A stretch of DNA of 18,668 bases, taken from contig JAOXYB010017575.1 in NCBI GenBank assembly GCA_028565635.1, positions 1-18,668 on the forward strand, given 5' to 3'. The stretch is from Phoronis ovalis (Eukaryota > Phoronida > Phoronidae). The first letter of the stretch is position 1. The number at the start of each line of letters is the position of its first letter. The notes below the pieces were generated by a model. It saw only the letters and a list, made by a program, of their open reading frames with translations, searched no databases and was not told where the DNA came from. The translations under genes and the position numbers were made by a program. Of this stretch, positions 1 through 11,400 are shown piece after piece.

Positions 1-515
1 AAATGTGTAGTTGACTTAAAGTAAGAAAATCTACTTTTTGGTGTGATTAGTGCAAGTATCGATCAGTACCGGGCTCCGGAACATTTCCTAACACACTCAT
101 TCAGAAATCGGTCGCTGGCTACTTGTGTACACATATTCTGTGACGTCAACTTCGGAAAGTGTGAAAAACATCATGAACCGTAGCACAGCCTTTTAAAAAG
201 CATACGCGGTTAAAATAAACTCAAATATCATGGCAATTCACCTTAAAAAATGGTTAGTGTCGCTTTAGCCGATATCAAAATATATTTAATATTCTGATTA
301 AAAAATAAAGAGTTTTGTTACAAAAAGTTTGTTGTTTTATATACTTCCTCACATAACCGCCTTATAGACTCAAAAACTGTATTACTACGACATTGGGTTT
401 GTCTGTTTTCGCTCGACTTTGGAATAAGATTGATCAGAAATTCATGCTCAGCGGCCGAAAGTTTGATTGGGAAAAGCGCATTTTTTATATAAAATTTTTC
501 ACAAAAATTATTTCA
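1..515. other. Upstream noncoding DNA, no supportable exon
   Basis: A+T-rich with a more G+C-rich patch at about 55-180 that contains a palindromic CRE-like TGACGTCA (141-148) and CCGGAACATTTCC (76-88). A short open stretch (about 18-182) shows no family resemblance. It is either the intron before dynein exon 1 or 5' flank; the dynein start codon is not recognisable here. Confidence 0.5.
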
Positions 516-529
516 TTAAAGGGCGAGCT
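516..529 (+). repeat. Left terminal inverted repeat candidate
   Basis: TTAAAGGGCGAGCT, perfectly inverted relative to 1961-1974. G+C-rich core in A+T-rich surroundings. Confidence 0.45.
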
Positions 530-560
530 GGCGGTGTGCACCGAAAAACTCTTAAATAAC

Positions 561-637
561 TAAGAATTATCTCCCCTTTTTTGGGAAAACCCATCAAGGC
601 AAAGGGGTGCAGGACAGTTGTTAAATTAAGAATTATC
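561..637. repeat. Direct repeat pair TAAGAATTATC
   Basis: TAAGAATTATC occurs at 561-571 and again at 627-637, each followed shortly by TCCCC. Between them CCCCTTT (573-579) and AAAGGGG (601-607) can pair. These could be subterminal repeats of the candidate transposon. Confidence 0.4.
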
Positions 638-1276
638 ATGATCTTCCCCGAATTAAAAAAATAAAATAAAGTGGCAGTTGGAAAAGAGAAACGTTAAATT
701 CAGAACTGTTTCATTGTTTTTGTTTGCATGTAAGGAATAACTTTCTTTCACCATTTTTTTCTTTGAATAATGAGAACTGTTGAATGCTCCTCAAAATGAA
801 TACATCGTTATACATGAAAAAAACCAAATCATTCAATAAATTATATGCTGGATAGTATAATTTTATTATTAAACTGCATAGCTAAACAGAAACAGCAAAA
901 AAACATTCACTGGCTCCTGCTGAAATTTATTACAAATGCAATCAGCAAACTTATCCAGTAAGTGTAACGCAAATGTTCATGATGTTCAGGAATTATTCGA
1001 CCTTGCTCAGCCCGAAGATGATCATCGGGTAATAGTTTCACTACATTTAGCATCTCTATTTACATTTCGCTCCAATCTTTTCTAGTACAAAAATGTTTGT
1101 GCCCATTGTTTGTTTCTAAGCCATAAAATGAGTGTTTTTAGGTAAAAATTGACGAAGAGTCTTGCTTGCAGACTCGATATAATAGGTTTCCATCTCATAT
1201 ATCTATGGTCATAACAGTGCTGTTTTTTGTAACTCTCAAACTTGTCTGTACATTTTTTTCTCTGTTCTTCCTGTCA

Positions 1277-1296
1277 AAAAAAGTGTACACTTTTTT
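1277..1296. repeat. Perfect 20-bp palindrome AAAAAAGTGTACACTTTTTT
   Basis: Six A, GTGTACAC, six T, a perfect self-complementary stretch in noncoding DNA inside the candidate element. Confidence 0.7.
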
Positions 1297-1331
1297 AACG
1301 ATGGTTTGTTTGGCATTCTACAATAAAATTT

Positions 1332-1347
1332 AAAAAAAAAAAAAAAA
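1332..1347 (+). repeat. Poly(A) run of 16, preceded by AATAAA
   Basis: AATAAA at 1322-1327 lies only four bases before an A16 run. That is too close for a normal cleavage signal, but it could be the end of a retroposed copy. No upstream coding similarity supports that. Confidence 0.5.
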
Positions 1348-1427
1348 TACAATAGGGGGAAGATCTATTCTGCATATGTATAAAATGGACATATTGTGGC
1401 ATTGATGTACTGTGATAATACCATGGC

Positions 1428-1440
1428 GGGGGGGGGGGGG
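1428..1440 (+). repeat. Poly(G) run of 13
   Basis: Thirteen consecutive G in a locally A+T-rich region; length may be unreliable in sequencing. Confidence 0.7.
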
Positions 1441-1799
1441 ATAATTTTAGTAGGAGAATAGATGGACAGCATGTTGTAATCCCATAATTATACATGTAGC
1501 AATTATATATGAATGAAGCCAGACTACTATAATAATCTCATAAATGTCTTCTTCAATTCAGGATTTACTTTTATGACATAGCACACAATTATAATAGAAA
1601 TTTTAATTTCCCTCTTTTCTAAAACTGATACAAGTACATGTACTAGGCTTGTCTACTCCACTTTATAACTAGTCATATTACAATGATTACAATATAAAAA
1701 TATAATATATTACTCTTAATTCAGTGATAGCATAGTTAATTATTAGAAACCAACGCAAAGTTTTTTGCAATGACACTTAGATAACAAGAATTTACTTAC

Positions 1800-1869
1800 T
1801 ATTTAAACGTAACGCCTAACGACACAACTTCCTGAATCGTCGACCAACTGATCACCGGGGCTATTTATA
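1800..1869 (-). promoter_or_regulatory. Minus-strand TATA box with short leader and splice donor
   Basis: On the minus strand TATAAATA (plus 1862-1869) is framed by GGGG and CCCC, followed 20-35 bases on by initiator-like sequence (TCAGTT), and about 60 bases further by a consensus donor GTAAGT (plus 1794-1799). This would make a noncoding first exon without ATG. It lies about 100 bp inside the right end of the candidate transposon, so it may be a transposon promoter. No downstream protein is visible. Confidence 0.35.
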
Positions 1870-1960
1870 CTCCCCCATGGACGACAAATGAGTTTGCTGC
1901 GTTCTGCGTGCCGCCAAGCGACGTATCACAAAATAACATTGTATGGTGTACATAAAGTGT

Positions 1961-1974
1961 AGCTCGCCCTTTAA
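1961..1974 (-). repeat. Right terminal inverted repeat candidate
   Basis: AGCTCGCCCTTTAA, the reverse complement of 516-529. Confidence 0.45.
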
Positions 1975-2263
1975 GCATAATTATTGATTTTGAAATTGCT
2001 GTGTATGGGTTTCTTACATAATTGTTGCAAGAATAATTAGCTTTCAGAGAAAAGAAATAAATTCCTTTTTATTTCCAAACCCACATATTACAGAAAAGAT
2101 CATTTTTTCCACTTAGAGAGTGGTTTAATTAGATAGTCTCTGTAGACATTTTCAGGAAAGCTCAATAATTTGATAAGTTGAATAGGCAGCATTTTAATTT
2201 ATTTTTATTGAGTGTAAAAATGAAAACATGATTCTATATTTAACCATAGATATTTTCCTTTAG

Positions 2264-2457
2264 GTTCTCGTCCCAATGTTGTCTAATGAACGTAATCATG
2301 AACAATGGCCTCAGGTTGTCAGTACTGACGTGCGACGACATGTTCACAATCTAAAGAACAACGTGTATGTAGTAGCAGGACAGGTAAAAGGAAAAACTCT
2401 ACTTCCATTACCTGTTGGTACAGAAAGGGTTAATGGTGATGCTGCTGTTGATGACAA
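2264..2457 (+). CDS. DNAH17: Dynein exon 1 of window: N-terminal tail, VLVPMLSN...[10 protein letters not shown]
   Basis: Acceptor tttag at 2259-2263; donor GTAAGG at 2458. It encodes codons 1-64 plus two bases of 65. The motif [17 protein letters not shown] is a hallmark of the beta-class tail near residue 170 of the whole protein. The frame enters in phase 0, so a coding exon must exist upstream. The Met at 2276 is internal and not the start, because the family consensus VLVP precedes it. Confidence 0.9.
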
Positions 2458-5400
2458 GTAAGGACATGTGTTGCTTTTAGAATATAAAATGGCCTTTGTG
2501 ATTACAAATTTACCAGAAAGAATATATAGTTACTTTGGGCATAACTCTTTCTTACACATTCAAACAATCCTATAAAGTAAAAGTAAAGTTACCAAAAAAA
2601 TGTTTTTTTGTACTTTGAGCTTGTTTTAATAGTTGGAGTTCTCTTAACAATTCTTACAATTTCACACAGACATATTTAACAGCGTCATTCAAAATATCTA
2701 ATATTTTTTTTATATACAGCTTATATGAAAGGAAAAAATGATAAAATGCAGGATTTCACTTTTTGTAAGAAGTACTTTGTTTTGCATACTAGTAATTGTT
2801 TAATCACTCTTAAAATGTTTTCATCATCAACATGTTGGAAATTATTTTTCAGAGGTGAGACATATGACCGTGCTCTTATCCACGCTATTGAGTCTGTCAT
2901 CATTGATTGGACTCATCAGATCCGTGATGTGCTGAAGAAAGACTCTGCTCAACCTTTGCTGGAAGGTTTAAACCCTCCACCAATGGTTGAAGTGGAATTC
3001 TGGAAAAACAAGGCTAGTAACCTGGAATGTATCTTCGAGCAGTTAAGAGATCCAAAAGTGCGCAAGATGGCTGAATTGCTTGAGAAGACAAACAGTAGTT
3101 ACTTTCCATCATTCAAGAATATCTTCAGAGATGTTGTAGCTGGTGAGTGTGGAATACAACTGTTAGTTTAAAAACCTGACCAAATTAAATAAATAAAACT
3201 GTTGTGTTACCAAGTATGCCTTGTGTAATCATTTTACTGCAGACTGTATTCATTAGTGTTTTATCGTTATAACAAAATGCGAAAACATTTTTTACAGCTA
3301 ATACACAGCCTTTAGTGTATTACTATTAGCAACAAAGGAAGAGTAAATCTCCTAAATGTGCTTATAGCACTACAATATTTATATACATGTATTACCGTAC
3401 ATTTAAATTTTATCATTTTCAGCCCTAACTGAAGCACAGGACATCAATGTTTTTCTCACTCCTCTGAGACACCATTTAGAAGATTTTGAACAGGCAGAAT
3501 TTGATGAGTGTGAAAAACTTATTGCACCTTTATTCCAAGTTATCTGTCTTGTATGGTCCAATTCTGAATATTACAACACACCTGCCAGGATCATTGTTTT
3601 ACTACAAGAAGTTTGCAATCTCGTTATTATGATGGTGAGTCTTTGTTAAAGTATATGTACAAAATATCCGACATAGAAGTTTTTATTTTTACTAACATTA
3701 TTTAAATGATCAGATAGCTTTTTACTCTCAAGCCTACCTAAGCATTGTGGAACTGTCAATCCTCATTCGCACGCTGATTAGGTTGGCCTGACTGTAATCA
3801 CCCGAGTTTTTTTCAATCTGATGACTGACAGGAATCCAAGATTACATGAATGGTCAAACTGAGTCATTCCACTAAAAATTTTGGGTTCTGGTTTGTGAAC
3901 AGAAATTATATGACCAAGTTTTCTCTCTCTCTCTCTCTATATTATGAACACATAATGTGGGCAAAATGACCTAATCGAATTTTTTTATTTGTAAATAACC
4001 CATAAATGGCTAATATATACAATGTAAACATTTTGAATGGAGCAATTCACATGTAATAATAGGTAGTTTCGAAATTACTGTCATTCATTTCACCATGTTC
4101 AAGCAACTGCGATTATTCTCTGTTTTATTGCCATTTCTAAATGGAATGAAAGTTACAGTTGGTTTTTCTATTGAGTACATGCTATATTATTCAAATTTGG
4201 TTTCTAGTGCTCTAACTTTTTGGAACCAGCAGAATTATTTAAAGGCGAACCTGAGGAGACTATTGATAAAGTCAACAAAGGGTGTACGATTTTGCAAGCA
4301 TTTAGAGATACTTATGAAGAGTATCGAGGGAAAATCAAGACTTTCTTCAAGGATGATAAACCTGTTAAAGAATGGGAGTTTGCGAGCGAGTTGGTCTTCC
4401 ATCGATATGATGTATACCATAACAAAGTTAAAACAGTTCAGGTATTAATTTACTAGATATCATAAGACAGTAAAAGTAGCTTTGACTTTATAAATGACAA
4501 CCTCTTTTCCCGAGCAATATTTTTCTGTTGCAAGCCTCAGAATTAAGGGATTTAATGCTGTGTTCTCTACTAGGACAGCTCTTGTTTAATCTTTTTTTCA
4601 GTTTATAAATGTGATGAATGAGAATATATTTAGTTAATTTTCAAATTGTCTTTCAATTCCCACCTTTCATGCCTTTCAATGCAATTGTAGAGTCTAACAG
4701 AGAGTGGTCATATGTATGTTGTGTTTATTTTCAAGCATTGTTAGTGTTTAAAATTTAAGCAATCAATCCATACAAATAATACTCGCTAAAAAGTATGTAA
4801 AAATGTTTTATGTATTTGTAGGAACTGTTTTTAACTACGCTAGAGTTTCTGAAGTTAGAAAAGATTGACTTCTCAGGAATCAAGGGGAATGTACTCAGCA
4901 CTCAAGTCATGGGTATGTTTAAGGAATTTGAAGATCTGTGGAAGGTGTTTAGTGAAAGAAGCTATGATCCTGTAGACCCGGATAATAAGGTGGGTATCTC
5001 GAGATGTAAAGGTATTCTTCCGAAATAAAATAATATGGTGTCGATATGCAATCAGATTTGGCAAACTATGAAGCAATGAAGTTGTAACTTGAATTTTACA
5101 AAAATGGTTCATAGGTTTAAAAGGAGTATACAAATACTTACAATACTAGGTACATGTAAAATTTAATATTATGTGGAATTATATTTTATGCAGGAATTTG
5201 ATGAAGACTATGAGCAGTTTAATAGCTCCATTGCTGACTTAGATCGTCGTCTCGGTGCCATTATTTGCCAGGGATTTGATGACTGCTCAGGACTAGAGGC
5301 ACAATTCAAGGTATTTTATTTTTCTTAGATTTGCAGAATAATTTTATCTAATTTCAGTACCAATTAGGGACTTACTGTAAAAAGCTGGCTGCCAATAGCA

Positions 5401-8400
5401 CAGATCCCTAACATCTTGTAGAATCCACAAAATTATACACTGATCATTTGATCATTTATAAACTTGTAGGAATATGATTTAATTTTGTAGCTGGTTGATA
5501 TATTTGGCTCACTTTTGGACCGTCCAATCATTAAAGATATCTTTGATCATAAGTATCCCTTAGTAGTCATGATGATGGACAACGAACTCAATGTTGTCAA
5601 AGAGATCTATGACCAGCAAATGAGGCACGTCAAAGAACAGGGCAAAGTTTCCATTCATAAGAACATGCCTAAAGTGTCTGGTGGCTTGAAATGGGCTGCA
5701 GAGCTAAGAGCACGCATCGAAACACCTATGGTGGGATTTAGACACATCGAGCACCCGTGAGTATGATAGAGATAGAAAGTAAAGTAATCTTGACAAGCAG
5801 CAGTAAATGTTTGTTTGACTTTTAAGTTGCAAAATAATTGTTTTTAGCCGGAACATATTCCGGAACAACTGAATAATGCCAATTTTGCATTCCCACATTC
5901 ATGTACTTACGTCTTAGCGACATATAAGAAATAGAAAACTAAGCTCAGTCATTTGTTTTCCTGATAAGGAATCATAGCTTTACTCTAATGCTTTAAGCCA
6001 GCTAAAGGCTTGGGACAGATTTCCATAATTGTAGTAAAACAATTACAGACAGTGCAAAGATGGTGCAGTATTGTCAGGTGTCGTTACTTATTAACGCATG
6101 CATTGCCACTAGGGTTTGTCTGCTTTGTTTTATAATTAATCGGTTTTACTAGATGTATGGAGAGCATGGAAGCTAAGAAGGTGTTTGAGAAGTATGAAGA
6201 GATGTTAGAGCTCCTTGCCAAGTTTGAGAAGCAGTGTTATGATGAATGGACAGCCGGCGTAGATGAAGCCTGTCAGTTCAACTTGAATCAACCACTTGTC
6301 AACAGGAATGAAGAGACGAAATTGATTGTTGTGAATTTTGATCCTCAGGTCAGTCTGCTCAAATATTTTAGAAAATTTGTTTGAAATTGAAAGCCATTTA
6401 TCTAAGAAAGCAAGTAGCTTTTCCTTTTTTTTTTAACCTAAGGATTTTATATTCATCTAAGGAATGTGACTAGATGCTTAGAATTTGAGCATGATAGCCT
6501 ACCTATTGGAAATCTCATTTAAATATCTGATTTTTTATTTATTGCAGCTTGTAGCTGTGCTGCGTGAAGTGAAATATCTTGAAATTCGTCAGAACGAGGA
6601 CATTCCTGGAAGTGCTAGTCAGATTTACTCAAGAAACGAAACATTCCGCGAGTATCTGGCTAATCTTGACCTGACTGTCCATTGGTACAACAAAGTGCGT
6701 GAGTCCGTGTTGGAAGTTGAGTTCCCACTGGTTGAGCAACAGTTGGCTGATATTGATGTACAACTCGAAAAGGCAGAGAAAGATCTCAACTGGAATAGTG
6801 AAGGTACATACTACAGTATATGTAGTCCCATTCTATGTAACATAAATCATTATAAAAAGATCACAAATGCTGCATAAAAAAATATGTGGTAAGAACTGAG
6901 TATTACTTTATGATTATCCTGTTTATTTTTTGTGCTGGTATGACTAATTTTTGCTCTTCCACGCGAAGACTACCCACAGAAAAATAATAATCACTAATGA
7001 CAAAATTTGCCCTAGCTCAAATAATAGCATCTGGCAAAAAAATGGTTTGTCAAAAGTTTTTTTTTTAAATAAAAATTATTATATTTTGTCAGATAGGTAT
7101 TTGTCTCATTATTAAATGCAACTGAAACTTGCAGCCTCAAAGATAATGTCAAAAGCGATTAACCATTATATTAAATTTTGACTTTTTTCACAGGTGCTTG
7201 GGAATATATCCAGGAGACTCGCGATATGGTGCATGATCTTGAAACTAGAGTACAGAAGGCTAAAGATAATGTGGAAGAGATCCAGTCCATCATGGCCACC
7301 TGGAGCAAGTTGCCTCTGTTTGAAAGAAAAGAAGAGAAACATCAGTGTCTGCTTGGCCTGGATGACAGAGAGGAAAAATGTAGAAAACGTTATGATGACA
7401 TCAAAGAGAAAGGTGGAAAAGTCCACGAGCTTGTTAAGGTAAGACAGACATGAACACTGAAATTACAAACAAACATGATGTTTCTTTAATAAAAAGGATT
7501 ATAAACCATTTATTATAAACAAAATGTTTACCATATAAACATGCTCAGCCTGATATAAAGTTATATGTTTTACTGAACTATATAATATGGCAAGAAAGAA
7601 TCAGTTTGTATGCATGACAATGATAATAGTTAATAGGCAAAAATATTTTATGTTTTATTAATAACAAATTTTCATCAGACAATGATTTGTAGTAAAAGAG
7701 TAACATTAACAATAAATTCCAAAATCATTACAGGTCAACCTTGAACTATTCAAAGCGGATGCGGAGTCTGATATTTGGAAGGCATACGTAGACTATGTTG
7801 ATGAAATGGTAGTTGACGGTTTCTTCAACACTATCCACTGCAGCTTGAACTACTTGCTTGACCAGACAGATGCCAACAAAACTGTACCTCCATTGTTTGA
7901 GGCAGGACTTGAGTTGCAGGTAAATGATCGTATGTTGATCATTAATTTTGTTTGATGTTTGAATATATAACTTGGTTTTAGTGGATTAGCTTTACATGCA
8001 GATTACAACATGTGATCTGAACACACCTATCATAACTAAGTACACAACTTAATATACAATAGAGAAAGCTTTAAATATTTAAAAATACAAAGTAAACCAT
8101 GTTGGATGTTCTTAGAATTAAAGAACTTAACACAGGCCAGTTACTGGACTTAAAGCATAGAGTGTGAAAGTCAATGTAGAGTGCCTTATTGGTAAGTTAG
8201 TGAATAAAGAGTTCTAACGAAAATTATCATTTCCAGGTACCTGACATGGTATTTTCACCATCTTTGGACTATGGCGTTGCTGACGGCTTCTATGATTTGG
8301 TAGATGGCTTAGTTGGTGACATCTATAAGGAGGCTTCTCTTATTAACAGATTAGCAGCACACAATGGTCAAGAACATTATCAGGTAATGCCTCTAAAGCA

Positions 8401-11400
8401 GTTATGTTACAAAATCAAAATATGCAAATATTGTATTACGTTATAGAAATATCGATTCTTTAATGAATAATTTCAGTTAAAGAACTCATAATACGTACAA
8501 CCAGATTCTTTGGTTTAATACTAAATTTTTGTATGTAAATTTATTTAAACAAACCCATAAAAGAGAAAGAGTCAAAACGACTGTGGACTCGGAGAAACTG
8601 TTGAATCATGACTGTTTGATGTGATATTTTCCATACAGTTTGGATTGTGAAATGTATGAAACTGGAATTTGATAACAGTATGGGTCAGTAATCAGACACC
8701 CTATTTGTTGTCTATGGTGGTTATAACAATACATTTGATATATTACTTTTCTTAAAAAGATGATCAATTGTTACACATTTCTTTTATATTTTCAGCCTGA
8801 TCTGGAGGATGTAGAGGAACTGTCTGAGATGCGAAACGAGCTAATGGATCGTGTGCAGAATGTTATGAACAAAGCTTGTGAATATCGCAACTCGTTTGAT
8901 AACTACGCCTACTTATGGGTGGATGATCGTACAGAGTTCATGAGGCAATTCTTGCTGTACAACCATGTGCTGACGACAGAAGAAATTGAATCACATGCTG
9001 AAGATGGTGTACCAGAAAGTCCCCCAACATTGGATCAATTCAAGGAACAGGTGAGATGTTAGAAATATGAACTATAGTGAATTATGTATTGCGTGAAAAT
9101 CCCTAATTCTGTTGGAGCACAAAATTTTTGCTGCGTGAGTACAACACGTTATATAGCATTTATTCAGCTCCTACTAAATTTAGTCTACTATGAAACAAAA
9201 ATGCTATGTAAACTTTCAAACAAAACTGTCAGTGCCATTACCATACCCTTAAGTCTTTTTTATGTCCCAATTTTATAGAAAGACAGTACAAACTCCCTCC
9301 TCCCACTTGTTTCAATTCAGCTCATCAACCTATGTGTATATCAAGTTGCATCGTTGTAGGGAAATTATAAGTGTGTAGCATATTTATGTAAACATTTTTT
9401 GACGGCCACCAATATTTTAGCACAATGTTTTTTTTTGTAGGTGGATACTTATGAGAAGATTTACGATGAAGTAGAACAGTTTGAGGGACATCAGAACTTT
9501 GACAAATGGTTCTTAGTGAATGCTAAACCTTTCAAACAGGCTCTGCTTAACATCATCAAGAGATGGAGCTTTATGTTCAAACAGCACCTCATTGATCATG
9601 TCACTAACAGGTCAGTGAGGGCACAAGCAGATGCCAGTCAGTGTATCACAGAACTATTAGATGTTAAGGTATCATGACAAAGAGATAAGCAAATATGTTT
9701 ATGAAACTTGTTGCCAGTGGAGCTTTGTTGCATCTTCACAAGCGTGAATGAAATTTTATATGTAATTTCTTTATTTTTATGCCCTTTCTTTTTTCTAGTT
9801 TGAGCGAGTTAGCTGAATTTATTAAGGTGGCTGATTCAGGGTTACAAACCGAAGTTGAGGAGGGAGATTACATAGGCTTGACTGACTGCATGGGTCACCT
9901 TCTGGCAGTTAAAGACAGGCAGGCAGTGACAGATGAAATGTTTGAGCCACTTAAACAAACCATTGAACTGCTGAAGACTTATGATCAAGAAATGCCTGAA
10001 GAAGTTCACACACAGCTTGAGGTATGATTAATAATAGTCTCTATTTTTAATTCACTTTATAATTTCTATAATTTTTTTGTGTAGTATTTTTATACTAAAT
10101 TTAACCCATATATTTTGCCCTGAGAGAAATTCGAACAAATTTAGTCCAGTAATACTACAAATCAAATTCAGCATTAATGTGTTAACTTAGTAGTATGCTG
10201 GTAAAGCGGCAATGCAAAATTCGGAAATGTCTTTTCATTGTGCATTTTCTCATGAGATAGATACTTCTAAAGAAAGGAAATAAAGTAAATTTAGTAAGAA
10301 AATCATAATAATACTTGTTGCTATTAAAGTTTGTTCAATATTTGCAGTCATACTTTACTATTGATATCTTGCAGGAATTGCCAGAACAGTGGAACAACAC
10401 AAAGAAGATTGCAATCACAGTCAAACAACAGGTGGCTCCACTACAAGCTAACGAAGTGGCTAATATAAGGAAAAAGAGTGCCACGTTTGATGTCAGCCAG
10501 CACAAGTTCAGGGAAGAATTCCGTAAAATTAGTCCATTCATGTACAGCTGTGAGAACCCATATCAACAAATTGACCAGGTAAGTAAGGGTGACCTCAAAA
10601 ACGTGGCATTACTAACATAGAGTAAGATGCTGTATAAATTAGCTATAATTTAATGAAACCTTTTATTATATTTAATTTATTATGTAATTAGAATTATCAT
10701 TATATGCTTTTACAATTAAAATGCATTGATATTTTTCACTTACAGCAACATAAGATCATCCTTTCTATGGAAAAAGATATGGAGGCACTCCTTGCATCTG
10801 CTGGGTTGTTTGAAGTTAATGTCCCAGACTTCAAACAATTGAAACAATGCCGCAAAGAAATCTGCCTTCTCAAAACGCTGTGGGATTATGTTTTTATTGT
10901 ACGGTCATGTATTGAAGATTGGAAAACAACACCATGGCTTGAGATTAATGTAGAAAATATGGACATGGATTGTAAGAAATTTGCAAAAGATATCCGTACT
11001 CTGGATAAGGAGATGAGAGCGTGGGATGTCTACACTGGGGTAGAGAACACAGTTAAGAACATGTTGACATCTCTCAGAGCTGTTGGTGAGCTACAAAACC
11101 CAGCTATCCGTGATCGTCATTGGCAACAACTCATGCAGGCTACAGGGGTAGGCACTTTTATGGTCTTGGTTATGTTTGAACACTAACTTTTATTGCAGTA
11201 GTTAGTGCTTCAATAGTGAAGCAGTTTCTACTTTTTTCTAATAGATTTAGAGGTGACTTCAGACTGTAAAAGTGAAAATTTTGACTATTCTTTAATTTGT
11301 ATAAAATTGGAAATTAAAGTGAAAATTGAAAAAATTCTTACTTTTACAGTCCAATATATTAATTTTATTTTATAAATCTAAGTTTTTAAAACTTTTAACA

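Larger units (their letters stand above)
516..1974. mobile_element. Possible nonautonomous TTAA-flanked DNA transposon remnant
   Basis: Perfect 14-bp inverted repeats TTAAAGGGCGAGCT face each other at 516-529 and 1961-1974, with a further degenerate match (TGTGCACC at 535-542 against TGTACACC on the minus strand nearby). Reading TTAA as the target duplication gives an element of 1,451 bp (520-1970). TTAA targets are typical of piggyBac-like elements, although their ends usually begin CCC rather than AGGG, so the superfamily is unsettled. No transposase is visible. It sits in the intron or flank left of dynein exon 1. Chance inverted similarity cannot be excluded. Confidence 0.35.

Noticed and set aside
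141-148. CRE palindrome TGACGTCA as a promoter site
   Set aside because: A single 8-mer with no start site, exon or TATA box near it; mentioned only in passing.
936-1030. Open stretch starting with ATG and ending at a possible CGG|GTAATA donor, a candidate first coding exon
   Set aside because: Its 31 codons do not resemble any dynein N-terminus, and the segment normally preceding VLVP is absent. An internal GTAAGT donor also lies within it.
1322-1347. AATAAA plus A16 as a genuine polyadenylation site
   Set aside because: The signal is too close to the run, and no upstream coding sequence exists on that strand.
4095-4448. 117-codon plus-strand frame overlapping exon 4
   Set aside because: Out of frame with the conserved dynein reading of the same bases.
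9611-9677. In-frame extension of exon 14 with a second donor at 9669
   Set aside because: The extra 19-20 residues have no counterpart in the family, and splicing from 9669 to 9799 gives a stop after five codons.
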